Shown: positions 49,980 through 59,773, counted from the first letter of the stretch. The stretch is DNA of 64,000 nucleotides from Bacteroidaceae bacterium (GCA_017461605.1 JAFTXN010000002.1:496001-560000), one strand, 5' to 3'. The notes: generated by a model not told the origin, from the letters alone. Numbers and translations are program-made.

Positions 49980-52340
49980 TTACTCGCCGGACAGACGTTG
50001 ATGCATGGCTGCGGCAGCTCGCTTGCCATCGCCCATTGCTAAAATTACGGTAGCCCCTCCGCGCACAATGTCGCCACCGGCAAACAGAGTGGGGATGTTG
50101 GTCTGCATGTCTTCGTTCACGGCAATGGTACCCTTGCGCCCCAATTCGAGTCCTTCGACCGACTGAGGTACGATGGGGTTGGGAGAAACTCCGATGCTGA
50201 CAATCACGAGGTCGGTATCCAGTGTGTCGATGGCTCCCGGCACGGGCACCGGACTGCGACGGCCACTGCTGTCGGGCTCGCCCAGCTCCATGCGTTGCAA
50301 CCTCACTTGCTTCACACGTCCTTTCTCATCTGCGATATATTCAATGGGGTTGTGCAGGGTGAGGAAGCGCACCCCTTCTTCCTTGGCATGATGCACCTCC
50401 TCAATACGGGCAGGCATCTCCTCCTCCGAGCGACGATAGACAATGGTGGCAGTCTCAGCTCCTAGGCGCAAAGCCGTGCGGACGGAGTCCATGGCCGTGT
50501 TGCCACCGCCCACCACCACCACGTTGCGTCCCATGGGGATAGGAGTGTCGGTGGCTTCGTTGGAAGCATCCATCAAATTGACGCGTGTGAGATATTCGTT
50601 GCTCGACATGATGTTGATGCTGTTCTCGCCCGGAATACCCATGAAGTTGGGCAGACCGGCCCCCGAGGCCACGAAGATGCCTTGGCAGCCCTGTGCTTCC
50701 AGCTCGGCAATGCTGATGGTCTTACCCACGATGCAGTCCTTTACAAATTTCACTCCGGCAGCTTTGAGATGGTCGATTTCGAAATCAACGATGCTGTTGG
50801 GCAGACGGAATTCGGGTATGCCATATTTCAGCACACCGCCAATTTCGTGCAACGCTTCATATACGGTCACCTCATAGCCATGCTTCACCATTTCACCGGC
50901 AAACGAGAGTCCGGCAGGGCCCGAACCGACAACAGCCACGCGGATGCCGTTGGATGGTGCCGTGTCGGCGGGAGCGGCGACGTGATGTTCGCGTTCGTAG
51001 TCAGCGGCAAAACGCTCCAGGTAGCCGATGGCTACGGGCTTTCCGCCAGTCTTGTGGTGGATGCAACGGCTTTCGCATTGTTTCTCCTGTGGACAAACGC
51101 GACCACAGACAGCAGGCAGAGCGCTGGTCTCCTTGATGGTGGCAGCAGCCTGTGCAAATTCGCCTAATTCGATGTGCTTGACAAAACGTGGGATGTCGAT
51201 ACCCACGGGGCAACCCTCCACGCATCCCGGGTTGGCACAGTCCAGGCAGCGACGGGCTTCCTGCATAGCCACTTCTGCAGTGAGGCCTCTGTTGACCTCT
51301 TCCTTGAGCTGATGTGCACGATAGGAGGGGGCTAACTCGTTCATCACACAGCGTTCGATGTTCATGCGTTCGCGCGGTTTCATGGCGGCACGCACGGCCT
51401 TACGCCATTCGGCATCGCGGCTCTTGTCCGCATCTTCCGGGCTGCAGATACCGGTAGCATTGGTCGCAGGAGCAGTGTACGGAGAGCCGGATGCAGTCTC
51501 GATTTTGGCTTCTGCCGGCACGTCGAGCGACTTGTGGCCCATTTCATCTTGCTCCTTGTCGCGAAATGCCGACATGCGGCTCAGCATTTCGTCGAAATCC
51601 ACCTGGTGACCATCAAATTCGGGTCCGTCAACGCAGACAAAGCGCGTCTTTCCTCCCACGGTGATGCGGCAAGCACCGCACATGCCCGTTCCGTCCACCA
51701 TGATGGTGTTGAGCGAAACGTCAGTGGGGATTTCGTTCCTCTTTGTGAGCAGACACACGAATTTCATCATGATGGCCGGACCGATGGCAAAGCATTTATC
51801 CACCCTTTCGCGCTTGATAACCTCCTCGATACCCTCTGTGACAAGCCCCTTGCGGCCGGCAGAACCATCATCGGTCATGATGATCACTTCGTCGGACGAG
51901 GCGCGCATCTCCTTCTCCAGGATGATGAGATCCTTGTTGCGGCCGGCCAACACGGTGATGACACGATTGCCCGCAGCCTTCAGTGCCTGAACAATGGGGA
52001 GCATGGGAGCCACGCCCACACCGCCACCGGCACATACCACTGTGCCAAAGTTCTCAATATGCGTAGCCTTGCCGAGCGGCCCTACCACGTCCGTAATCAT
52101 GTCGCCGGCTTGCAGATGGCACAACTTGGCCGATGAGAGACCGACGGCCTGCACCACCAGCGTGATGGTGCCGCGTGCAGGGTCTGCCTCGCAAATGGTG
52201 AGAGGAATGCGTTCGCCGCCTTCACCCACGCGGACAATGACAAAGTGTCCGGCCCGGCGCGAGCGAGCGATGAGTGGAGCTTCCACCACCAGCTTAAACA
52301 CTTTTTCGGAGAATTGTTCTTTGGCTATAATTCTGTTCAT
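49980..52340 (-). CDS. Fused NfnAB-like ferredoxin:NADP+ oxidoreductase / glutamate-synthase-type reductase
   Basis: A 786-residue fusion of a dihydroorotate-dehydrogenase-electron-transfer-like part and a GltD-like part. N-terminal: FAD/NAD region (VVGPLGKATHI, VCAGGGVGVAPMLPIV) and a [2Fe-2S] site (GTGMCGACRITVGG). C-terminal from about residue 320: two Cys clusters (CLDCANPGCVEGCPVGIDIP, CGRVCPQEKQCESRC), FAD fold VAVVGSGPAGLSFAG and NADPH fold VVVVGGGNTAMDSVRTA. The two halves correspond to NfnA and NfnB, which link NADH, NADPH and ferredoxin pools by electron bifurcation; this activity is inferred. A -7 element TAATTTTG lies at 52541-52548. Confidence 0.9.
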   Translation of the reverse strand: MNRIIAKEQFSEKVFKLVVEAPLIARSRRAGHFVIVRVGEGGERIPLTICEADPARGTITLVVQAVGLSSAKLCHLQAGDMITDVVGPLGKATHIENFGTVVCAGGGVGVAPMLPIVQALKAAGNRVITVLAGRNKDLIILEKEMRASSDEVIIMTDDGSAGRKGLVTEGIEEVIKRERVDKCFAIGPAIMMKFVCLLTKRNEIPTDVSLNTIMVDGTGMCGACRITVGGKTRFVCVDGPEFDGHQVDFDEMLSRMSAFRDKEQDEMGHKSLDVPAEAKIETASGSPYTAPATNATGICSPEDADKSRDAEWRKAVRAAMKPRERMNIERCVMNELAPSYRAHQLKEEVNRGLTAEVAMQEARRCLDCANPGCVEGCPVGIDIPRFVKHIELGEFAQAAATIKETSALPAVCGRVCPQEKQCESRCIHHKTGGKPVAIGYLERFAADYEREHHVAAPADTAPSNGIRVAVVGSGPAGLSFAGEMVKHGYEVTVYEALHEIGGVLKYGIPEFRLPNSIVDFEIDHLKAAGVKFVKDCIVGKTISIAELEAQGCQGIFVASGAGLPNFMGIPGENSINIMSSNEYLTRVNLMDASNEATDTPIPMGRNVVVVGGGNTAMDSVRTALRLGAETATIVYRRSEEEMPARIEEVHHAKEEGVRFLTLHNPIEYIADEKGRVKQVRLQRMELGEPDSSGRRSPVPVPGAIDTLDTDLVIVSIGVSPNPIVPQSVEGLELGRKGTIAVNEDMQTNIPTLFAGGDIVRGGATVILAMGDGKRAAAAMHQRLSGE

Positions 52341-52540
52341 GGTGTCTATGTATATTGGTTTGTTGTCGAAACGTATGAGTGGGGTATCCCTGGATATTGT
52401 TGACCGTAGTCATAAGGGCTTTGTGCCCCTCGTGCACGTCGTTCTGCGTCATGCAGTGCGAACAGCGGTGATGCTGTGCAGCATCAATGCTCTATGCGCT
52501 TTGTTTGTTGGCATTTTGCCGAGCGTCACCGCGGATGGGG

Positions 52541-52548
52541 CAAAATTA
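52541..52548 (-). promoter_or_regulatory. -7 promoter element of the Nfn-like gene
   Basis: TAATTTTG on the minus strand, about 200 bases before ATG 52340. Confidence 0.5.
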
Positions 52549-52736
52549 CACACTTTTATTTAATAATGTATATAAGGGGGAAAGTTTGTAGGACACACTG
52601 TGTGAAAGAGACAGAACAGCCGGATGTTCCTATTTGTCGCATTATATGGTTGAGGAGGTGTTTGATAGAATGATGGAAACAATACCGTGAGGTGTGATAT
52701 TGAGGACGTGAAACCACCAAGGGATTCCTTGATTTT

Positions 52737-52799
52737 CTGCAAGCACTGCAGAAAATTCTACAAGCACTGCAGAATTTTTCGGAAGCACTGCGTGAAAAG
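52737..52799. repeat. Triplet array of 21-nt palindromic units, site 4
   Basis: Units at 52737, 52758 and 52779, each with AAGCACTG in its centre; the first two are near-perfect (CTGCAAGCACTGCAG, CTACAAGCACTGCAG) and the third eroded (TCGGAAGCACTGCGT). All three have the same orientation. Confidence 0.85.
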
Positions 52800-53107
52800 C
52801 TAACATGCCTCGACAATAATGTGAGAACATTTGCGCTTGATGCGGTGGCATTACCTCAATCAACACGAATCCTCGGGTAGTGTGCAGCAAAAGTGTTAAA
52901 ATATTGCATGATATTCGCAAAAAACATTGAATTGTGAAAGAAAAAACTCAAAAAGCTTTTTCAGTTTTCTCAAATATGCGATATTTGCCTTACAAATGAT
53001 TACCTCAATGGTCGAAATGCAGACAAAATGACCGATAAGCTGCAGTGACGTTCATGGAGCGAGCATGCGACCCCGGAAAGAGGATTTTTACAAACCATCA
53101 AAAGTGA

Positions 53108-54004
53108 ATGACCATGAAAAGAATGCTTTTATCGCTCGCCCTCGTCCTTGGCTTCTCCCTTTCAGCCGGTGCGATGAGTTATGACGAAGCACGTCAGCAG
53201 GCTTGGTTCTTGACGGACAAAATGGCCTACGAACTCAATTTGACTCCTGAACAATATGACAGGGCCTATCAGGTGAACTTGGACTATCTGATGAGTCTGC
53301 GCACGGCTTCCGATTGCTACGGCCATTATTGGAACTATCGCAACATCGACATGCGTTGCATCTTGTTCGACTGGCAATATACGCTCTACAGCACCATCGA
53401 ATACTTCTTCCGCCCTGTGCGCTGGGTTCGTTCGTCGTGGTATTACCCTGTGTTCGACCACTATCGCCGCGGATATTATTACTTCAGTCGTCCTACGGTG
53501 TACGTGAGCTACCACGGCGGTGGATGGCACAGACGCGGACACAATGATGTGAGTCCTTATCACGGCATGAACTTCCGTCCCGGACATGGCATGCGCGACC
53601 GCTATCATCATGGTCCTGGTGGGGGCCGTCCAGGTGGTCATCCCTCGCACGGACGTCCCGGCCACAATCCCTCGCATGGCGGACATGGCAGCGGTGTGCG
53701 TCCCGGACATGGCAGTGGCCGCCCTCAAGGTAACGTGCGTCCCGGTGGAGGTACCGATGTGCGCCCCGGACACGGCAACGAACGTCCGGGCGGTAACGGT
53801 GGTGTGCATGCCGGACAGAGTGGCAGTCGTCCGGGCTCCGGACCTCAAGGCTCATCCGTAGGCTCAGGTCGTGGCGGTCATCGTGGCGGTAGCAGCGTGC
53901 GTCCTTCGTCGGGAAATGGCTCATCCTCACGCGGTTCTGGTGTACGTAGTGGCAACAACGCGAGTCGCGGACATGGTGGCGGTGGACGTTCGTTCGGTCG
54001 CTAA
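53108..54004 (+). CDS. Secreted Gly/His/Arg/Ser-rich low-complexity protein
   Basis: A 298-residue protein with signal peptide MTMKRMLLSLALVLGFSLSAGA (ATG 53114 two codons later is equally possible). Residues about 23-140 form a Tyr/Trp-rich domain (MAYELNLTPEQYDRAYQVNLDYL, then YYPVFDHYRRGYYYFSRP). From about 145 to the end the protein is almost only Gly, His, Arg, Ser and Pro, with repeated RPGHG, GRPG and GGHRGG motifs. This is a degenerate repeat, likely disordered and able to bind metal or nucleic acid. No function is known. The N-terminal part resembles the helical start of small Bacteroidota stress or DUF proteins; I cannot name it. Confidence 0.75.
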   Translation: MTMKRMLLSLALVLGFSLSAGAMSYDEARQQAWFLTDKMAYELNLTPEQYDRAYQVNLDYLMSLRTASDCYGHYWNYRNIDMRCILFDWQYTLYSTIEYFFRPVRWVRSSWYYPVFDHYRRGYYYFSRPTVYVSYHGGGWHRRGHNDVSPYHGMNFRPGHGMRDRYHHGPGGGRPGGHPSHGRPGHNPSHGGHGSGVRPGHGSGRPQGNVRPGGGTDVRPGHGNERPGGNGGVHAGQSGSRPGSGPQGSSVGSGRGGHRGGSSVRPSSGNGSSSRGSGVRSGNNASRGHGGGGRSFGR

Positions 54005-54028
54005 ACGTGCAAACATATCAATCGATAA

Positions 54029-54075
54029 ACAGAAGTCGGTTCTCTCGCATCGTGGAGGCCGGCTTCTGTGTTTTT
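54029..54075 (+). terminator. Terminator after the Gly/His-rich gene
   Basis: ACAGAAGTCGG and CCGGCTTCTGT form an imperfect stem with a loop of about 20 bases, followed by GTTTTTATAGG. Confidence 0.75.
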
Positions 54076-54186
54076 ATAGGAAATGGACGTAGGACAGAAG
54101 TGCACCCTGCGATATACTTTGGGCTCGTCGGTTGCTAATAAATCCAAAAAAGAGGGCGTTCGTTTGGCAGACAGCAGGGCTTGGCT

Positions 54187-54194
54187 TATTTTTG
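54187..54194 (+). promoter_or_regulatory. -7 promoter element of the ThiF-like gene
   Basis: TATTTTTG, 62 bases before ATG 54257. Confidence 0.45.
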
Positions 54195-54256
54195 TGCTCG
54201 TTAAATAGTGTGTTTCACATGTTTCAATCCCCTCGACACGACAGCCATTCGAAGCT

Positions 54257-55039
54257 ATGAACGAACATCCACATCTTTCGGCAGACGAACGTCTGCGCTA
54301 TCGTCGCCACCTCCTGTTGCCCGGAATGGGTGAGGAGGGGGTGCAGCGTTTGCGTGCAGCCCGTGTCCTAGTGGTGGGTGTTGGTGGCCTTGGAGCGCCT
54401 GTTGTGCTCTATCTGGCTGCAGCCGGTGTGGGCGTGTTGGGCCTGGTGGATGCTGATGTGGTGGATGTGTCGAATTTGCAACGACAGATCATTCATACCA
54501 CTCGGGATGTAGGCAGAAGCAAACTGCTGTCGGCTGCTGAGAAGGTGCGTGCGCTCAATCCTGATGTGAAATTAGAAATACACGATGTGCGTCTCACTGC
54601 TCGCAATGCGCTTTCGCTGGTAAGGGAATACGATTTTGTCATAGATGCCGTGGACACTTGGGCCTCCAAGCTGGATATCAATGATGCCTGTGTGGCAGCG
54701 GGTAAGCCCTTCTGTCATGCCGGAGTGCAAGGTTTCGTGGGACAACTGATGACCTATGTCCCCGGAGCTCCCTGCTTACGCTGTGTGCTTGGGGATACTC
54801 TCGCGGCCGATGGACATCGTGCGGAGCCGGAATCGCAGGCCGTGATGGGTAGCTTGGTGGGGGTGCTTGGCTCCCTGCAAGCCACTGAGACTATAAAGTT
54901 TATTACCGGAGTCGGCACACTATGCACCCGGCGTCTGCTGGTGGTGGATGCCTCTGCCATGACATTCGAAACACTCCAGGTGCAGCAGAGTGCGCGTTGT
55001 CATTCGTGTGGCGGTTGGCTGGACTTTGATTCCGAATAA
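54257..55039 (+). CDS. HesA/MoeB/ThiF-family E1-like enzyme
   Basis: A 260-residue adenylyltransferase that activates a small sulphur-carrier protein (ThiS/MoaD-like). GERLRYRRHLLLPGMGEEGVQ-type N-terminus (here ERLRYRRHLLLPGMGE), the nucleotide-binding VVGVGGLGAPVVLYLAAAG, DADVVDVSNLQRQI and a zinc site formed by CLRCVLG and CHSCGG fit the family. The sulphur carrier is not in this window, so thiamine, molybdopterin or another pathway cannot be decided. Confidence 0.9.
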   Translation: MNEHPHLSADERLRYRRHLLLPGMGEEGVQRLRAARVLVVGVGGLGAPVVLYLAAAGVGVLGLVDADVVDVSNLQRQIIHTTRDVGRSKLLSAAEKVRALNPDVKLEIHDVRLTARNALSLVREYDFVIDAVDTWASKLDINDACVAAGKPFCHAGVQGFVGQLMTYVPGAPCLRCVLGDTLAADGHRAEPESQAVMGSLVGVLGSLQATETIKFITGVGTLCTRRLLVVDASAMTFETLQVQQSARCHSCGGWLDFDSE

Positions 55040-55108
55040 ATAAATACTCTACACAACTCGACAGAAGAGAAAAACAATAGACAAAAATTATAAACAAACA
55101 GTTTTACT

Positions 55109-57343
55109 ATGAAGAAAACACTACTTCTTATCTTATTTGCTACGGCCATGGTGGCGCAGCTTTGGGCTGCCCCCATTGATTATCAACAGGCCAAAGCTCG
55201 TGCTGCTGCGTTCTTGAAAGAACAAGGTGGAGTGGCACTTTCGGCAGGCGAACAGGCCGTACACCGCGGAGTGCGTAAAGCCGGAAAATACGTGAACCAA
55301 GCGGCTTACTACGTATTCAATGCGGATGAAGCAAATGGTTTTGTGATTATCTCCGGCGATGACCGCACGGCTCCCGTATTGGGCTATTCTTCTGAAGGCA
55401 CTTTTGACGCAACACGTATTCCGGACAACTTCAGAGGGTGGTTGCAGGCTTGTGAAGAATTTGTCAGCCGGCTGGATGCTTCGGATGTAGCCTTAAGCAG
55501 CACAGTCGAACATGCAGCGGTTGCACCTCTGCTCACCACGCAGTGGGACCAAGGTGCTCCTTACAACAAGGCGTGTCCTGTATACCAAGGTGAACCCACA
55601 CTCACCGGATGCACAGCCACAGCCTTGGCACAGGTGATGAATTACACTCGTTGGCCCGAAACAGAGTGCTCAGCCGTTCCAGCCTACACATCGCCCTCTT
55701 ATCGCATCAAGATGCCCGAGCTCCCGGCGACAACGTTTGACTGGGATGCCATGGCTGATGCTTCTGATGAGGAGGTAGCCAGATTGATGCTCTATGCTGG
55801 ACAGTGTGTGAAGTCGGACTATACGGTAAACTCTACCGCCGGCTCATTCACGATGATTCCCCAAGCGCTGAAGCAATACTTCGGCTATGACGCCAACGTG
55901 CGTTATGTGCTGCGCTCCAACTATACCATCGAAGAGTGGGATAACTTGTTGATTGACGAACTGTCGGCCGGGCGTCCGGTGCTTTATTCGGGATTTACTA
56001 CTTCCTCGGGGCATGCCTTCGTTTGCGACGGCTATGATGGTCAAGGCCTGTATCACATCAACTGGGGGTGGAGTGGTGCGTACGATGGTTATTATCAAAT
56101 CTCCGTGTTGCGTCCCGGTATGGGTGGTTCGGGTGGTAGTAGCACCTCGGATGGTTATGCCATGATGCAAGGTGCTGTGGTGGGCATTCAGCCTCCTACG
56201 GGCGAAGCACGACAGCCCATATTGCTCACTCCGGGAGAACTGCGCGTGGAGGGAACCAAGGTGCACTGCAACTTCTACAATTACAACTCCGAATCTCTGA
56301 CCTGCTATTTGGGCTTTGGTCGTGTGAATGAAGATGGAAAGGTGTTCTCTGTCAATACGTATGGCAGCACGCTCTCTTTTGCTCCTATCACAGACGGAAA
56401 TGTGCGCGTGGCAACTTACAACTTCGATGTTGCCTCTACCAGTCTTGCGGATGGTACTTACAAGATTGTGCCTATCTGCCGTGAGTCCGGAAAGATGAAA
56501 TGGGAACGTATCGGTGCAGAAAACAATTATGTACAAGTGACGATACAAGATGGTACATGCACCTTAACACTCCATCCGGTTGTAGAACTCGAAGCTACCT
56601 CAATACGTTGCACAGGAAACAATGTGGCCGGTCGCATGCAGGATGTAGAGGTAGAACTGAACAATCCCGGCGAAGAGGTGAACAACATCATTTATCTGTT
56701 TGCCTCGACCGCCGAGACAAAAGGAAAATATGCCGGTCGCACGCAAGTGGCTTTGCCGCAAGGAGGACAGGGCACAGCCTATATGAACTTCCTGCCAACT
56801 ACGGCCGGTACATACAATCTCTGGGTGTGTGCTGATGATTCCGGAAACAAAGTGTTGGGCACCACGACCATCACTATTCGTGAGGCACCCACGGAGCAGG
56901 CCAAGCTCCAAAAGGTAAGCATGAAAGTGGTGCTCACCGATGGTGTGAAGGTGGTGGTTAAGTTCAAGAATGTGGGCACAGATACCTACCTGCGTCCGTT
57001 GTGGGTAGGCTTGCAACTGAATAATGTGTGGGCAGATTATCGTGAAGTGCTTGTGCCAGTTGAACCTGGTGCTCAAGGAGAGGCAATAGTAGATTTCGAT
57101 AACTTGCAACCCGGTAAAACCTATGCGGCTTATGCTTATTACTACCCCCATTTCGATACTTACGATTTCCAGCATTTGGCCGGTCCCACCAAGTTTGTAG
57201 CTCCTCAAACCACAGGTGTCGAACAGATTGAAGCAACAACCGATGTGCTTGAAAATTACTATACGATACAAGGTGTTCGTGTGGAAAGCCCCACGGCTCC
57301 CGGTATCTATATCCGAGGAGGCAAGAAGGTCATTGTTAAGTAA
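55109..57343 (+). CDS. Secreted C10 cysteine protease (interpain/streptopain family)
   Basis: A 744-residue secreted protease. Signal peptide MKKTLLLILFATAMVAQLWA, then an inhibitory propeptide (about 22-140; YYVFNADEANGFVIISGDDRTAPVLGYS), catalytic domain with Cys168 in TGCTATALAQVMNYTRWP and His302 in SSGHAFVCDGYDG followed by HINWGWSG. Beta-domains follow and the end (YYTIQGVRVESPTAPGIYI, basic tail) looks like a T9SS sorting tail. The family includes Prevotella interpain A, which degrades host proteins. No Spi-type inhibitor gene is adjacent. Confidence 0.92.
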   Translation: MKKTLLLILFATAMVAQLWAAPIDYQQAKARAAAFLKEQGGVALSAGEQAVHRGVRKAGKYVNQAAYYVFNADEANGFVIISGDDRTAPVLGYSSEGTFDATRIPDNFRGWLQACEEFVSRLDASDVALSSTVEHAAVAPLLTTQWDQGAPYNKACPVYQGEPTLTGCTATALAQVMNYTRWPETECSAVPAYTSPSYRIKMPELPATTFDWDAMADASDEEVARLMLYAGQCVKSDYTVNSTAGSFTMIPQALKQYFGYDANVRYVLRSNYTIEEWDNLLIDELSAGRPVLYSGFTTSSGHAFVCDGYDGQGLYHINWGWSGAYDGYYQISVLRPGMGGSGGSSTSDGYAMMQGAVVGIQPPTGEARQPILLTPGELRVEGTKVHCNFYNYNSESLTCYLGFGRVNEDGKVFSVNTYGSTLSFAPITDGNVRVATYNFDVASTSLADGTYKIVPICRESGKMKWERIGAENNYVQVTIQDGTCTLTLHPVVELEATSIRCTGNNVAGRMQDVEVELNNPGEEVNNIIYLFASTAETKGKYAGRTQVALPQGGQGTAYMNFLPTTAGTYNLWVCADDSGNKVLGTTTITIREAPTEQAKLQKVSMKVVLTDGVKVVVKFKNVGTDTYLRPLWVGLQLNNVWADYREVLVPVEPGAQGEAIVDFDNLQPGKTYAAYAYYYPHFDTYDFQHLAGPTKFVAPQTTGVEQIEATTDVLENYYTIQGVRVESPTAPGIYIRGGKKVIVK

Positions 57344-57399
57344 GCTCAATGATATCTTCAATGCTGAAAAATTGAAATTAGGAAAGCAACACTTCAACT

Positions 57400-57436
57400 C
57401 CCTTCGTTCTCAAACGAGAGCGAAGGGCTTTTATTT
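57400..57436 (+). terminator. Terminator after the C10 protease gene
   Basis: CCCTTCGTTCTC pairs with GAGAGCGAAGGG (one mismatch) with a short loop, followed by CTTTTATTTTG. Confidence 0.8.
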
Positions 57437-57549
57437 TGAGTTTGACCGGAGGGTAGGGGAGTGAGTGCTTTGTGTGTGCGATGCCTTCTTCGCGATAATG
57501 CTTACAGCAAATACTTCATCCTCTGCTCCGCAATTCCAAAGGCTTTTCC

Positions 57550-57557
57550 TACCTTTG
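57550..57557 (+). promoter_or_regulatory. -7 promoter element of the SDR gene
   Basis: TACCTTTG, 39 bases before ATG 57597. Confidence 0.5.
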
Positions 57558-57596
57558 CTCCACATTATATAATTATATGTTTCTGACGAAATAGCA

Positions 57597-58328
57597 ATGA
57601 AGCAGCATATCATCATCGTAGGTGCCACATCGGGCATCGGAAGAGAAGTGGCGCAGCACTACATAGATCGAGGTTGGACAGTGGGAATTTTGGGACGCCG
57701 CACAGACTTACTGGAAGAAGTGGCAGCGCGCCATGCCAATGTGATGTACGAAACCTGCGACGTGTGTGACCTGGACCAATGTGTGGGGGCTCTGCAGCGC
57801 ATCTATGAGCGAATGGGAGGCTTGGACATCTTTCTGCAGTGTTCGGGCATCGGTCGTATGAATCCGGCTTTGGACTCCTCAGTGGAGCAATCCACCGTCG
57901 ATACCAATGTCAGGGGATGGACAGCCTGTGTGTGTTGGGCTTGGAACATCTTTTTGCAGCAAGGATATGGTCATTTGGCAGCCATTACCTCCATCGCTTC
58001 ATTGCGTGGATTGGCACCGGCACCTTCCTATTCCGCCAGCAAGGCATACCAAGCACATTATCTTGAAGCCCTCAGACAGCGGGCAATGGCCGGGACGCGC
58101 ATCGCAGTAACCAACATACGGCCCGGATTTGTGGACACCCCCTTGCTGGCTGACACTACCAAGTTCTTCTGGGTGGTATCCGTCGAGAAAGCTGCACAAC
58201 AGATAGTGCGAGCATTGGACAAGCGCAAAAGTGTTTGCACTATTACCCGCCGTTGGAAGTGGCTGGTACTCCCCATGCTGCTTATTCCCAATTGCCTTTT
58301 TGCTAAAGTTATCGGACGTAAGAAATAA
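57597..58328 (+). CDS. Short-chain dehydrogenase/reductase
   Basis: A 243-residue SDR oxidoreductase. The cofactor motif IVGATSGIGREVA (TGxxxGIG type), the active site YSASK near residue 145 and the NIRPGFVDTPL segment define a classical SDR. The C-terminus is basic and hydrophobic (RRWKWLVLPMLLIPNCLFAKVIG), which could associate with the membrane. The substrate is unknown. It ends 19 bp before mnmE, so the two genes could share a transcript. Confidence 0.9.
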   Translation: MKQHIIIVGATSGIGREVAQHYIDRGWTVGILGRRTDLLEEVAARHANVMYETCDVCDLDQCVGALQRIYERMGGLDIFLQCSGIGRMNPALDSSVEQSTVDTNVRGWTACVCWAWNIFLQQGYGHLAAITSIASLRGLAPAPSYSASKAYQAHYLEALRQRAMAGTRIAVTNIRPGFVDTPLLADTTKFFWVVSVEKAAQQIVRALDKRKSVCTITRRWKWLVLPMLLIPNCLFAKVIGRKK

Positions 58329-58347
58329 AATTCATTCAATGCATCTC

Positions 58348-59739
58348 ATGAATCACCAAGATACAATCTGCGCAGTGGCTACCGCTCCCGGTGGAGCCAT
58401 CGGCATAATTCGCACCAGCGGCCCTGCCGCCATAGAAATTACAGACAGGATATTCTGCGCATCAAACAAGAATAAGCTCACCGAACAGAAAGCATATAGG
58501 CAAGTATTTGGCCATATTGTTCATGCTTCGGGAGAAGTTCTAGACGAAGTGCTGGTGAGCATATTCCGTGCACCTAATTCATATACCGGCGAAAATTCAA
58601 CTGAGATTTCCTGCCACGGTTCTCCCTACATCTTGCAACAAGTTGTGCAATTGCTCTTGCAAAACGGTTGTCGCACCGCAGCTCCCGGCGAATTCACTCA
58701 GCGTGCTTTCTTGAACGGAAAGATGGACTTAAGTCAGGCCGAGGCCGTGGCTGATCTTATTGCTTCTTCTTCGGCGGCAACCCACCGCTTGGCCATGAAC
58801 CAAATGAAGGGCGGCTTCAGTAAAGAACTGGGGGCGCTACGCGACCAATTGTTGCACCTCACCTCACTACTGGAACTGGAACTCGACTTTAGCGACCATG
58901 AGGATCTGGAATTTGCAGATCGTACTGAATTACAAACTCTTGCAGAAAAAATAGAAACAACCATACAGACGCTCTGCAACTCATTCAGCCTGGGAAATGC
59001 TATCAAGAACGGAGTACCTGTAGCCATCATCGGCGAGACCAATACGGGAAAATCTACCCTGCTCAACACCCTCCTCAAAGAAGATAAAGCCATCGTTAGT
59101 GACATACATGGCACCACCCGAGATGTAATAGAAGATACCATCAACATAGGTGGCACTCTCTTCCGCTTTATCGATACAGCTGGAATCCGACAGACCACAG
59201 ACACCATTGAGAACATCGGCATAGAAAAGACCTTCCAGAAAATCAAACAAGCAGACATTATCCTGTGGCTGATTGACGCCACCCAGAAATACAACCCCGA
59301 AAAACTGGAAGCCGACATTCTCTCCCGCAGTCAAGGAAAACATCTCATCCTCCTCATCAACAAATGCGACCTCATCAGCGAGACACAGCAAGAAAGTCTA
59401 ACCCGACATTTTTCTAAACTTGGTCATCCGCTACATTTTATCTCCGCCAAAACGGCCCAACATATTCGGGAACTAGAAGCTCTCCTTGTAGAATCTGCCG
59501 CCATCCCCGCAATCTCCCAGAACGACCTCATCGTAACAAACGCTCGCCACTACGAAGCGCTAAGTAAAGCCCACGAAGCCGTCAAGCGCGTCATCAACGA
59601 CCTCAAACTAGGCCTCTCCGGCGACTTTATCTCTCAAGACCTCCGCGAATGTATCCACCACCTCTCCGACATCGTCGGCGAAGTCTCCACCGACTCCGTC
59701 TTGCAAAACATATTCAAGCATTTCTGCATTGGAAAATAA
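58348..59739 (+). CDS. mnmE: tRNA modification GTPase MnmE
   Basis: GTPase that with MnmG installs carboxymethylaminomethyl groups at wobble uridine-34. The 463-residue form starts at ATG 58348 (MNHQDTICAVATAPGGAIG); an ATG 9 bp earlier is possible. GETNTGKS (229-236) is the G1 motif, DIHGTTRD the G2/G-loop, DTAGIRQTTD the switch II, NKCD the G4 site, and the C-terminal CIGK (460-463) the invariant catalytic-end motif. The terminator is at 59774. Its 3' end borders an island with integrative-element remnants. Confidence 0.97.
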   Translation: MNHQDTICAVATAPGGAIGIIRTSGPAAIEITDRIFCASNKNKLTEQKAYRQVFGHIVHASGEVLDEVLVSIFRAPNSYTGENSTEISCHGSPYILQQVVQLLLQNGCRTAAPGEFTQRAFLNGKMDLSQAEAVADLIASSSAATHRLAMNQMKGGFSKELGALRDQLLHLTSLLELELDFSDHEDLEFADRTELQTLAEKIETTIQTLCNSFSLGNAIKNGVPVAIIGETNTGKSTLLNTLLKEDKAIVSDIHGTTRDVIEDTINIGGTLFRFIDTAGIRQTTDTIENIGIEKTFQKIKQADIILWLIDATQKYNPEKLEADILSRSQGKHLILLINKCDLISETQQESLTRHFSKLGHPLHFISAKTAQHIRELEALLVESAAIPAISQNDLIVTNARHYEALSKAHEAVKRVINDLKLGLSGDFISQDLRECIHHLSDIVGEVSTDSVLQNIFKHFCIGK

Positions 59740-59773
59740 GTTGTTGATTATTAAATAGTTAAATCAAATGATT

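Larger units (their letters stand above)
52341..53107. other. Intergenic region between Nfn-like gene and Gly/His-rich gene
   Basis: 767 bases with the minus-strand leader and -7 element of the Nfn-like gene (52541-52548) and the fourth 21-nt repeat array (52737-52799). A plus-strand AT-rich part precedes ATG 53108; no perfect TAnnTTTG was found there. No gene is seen. Confidence 0.6.
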
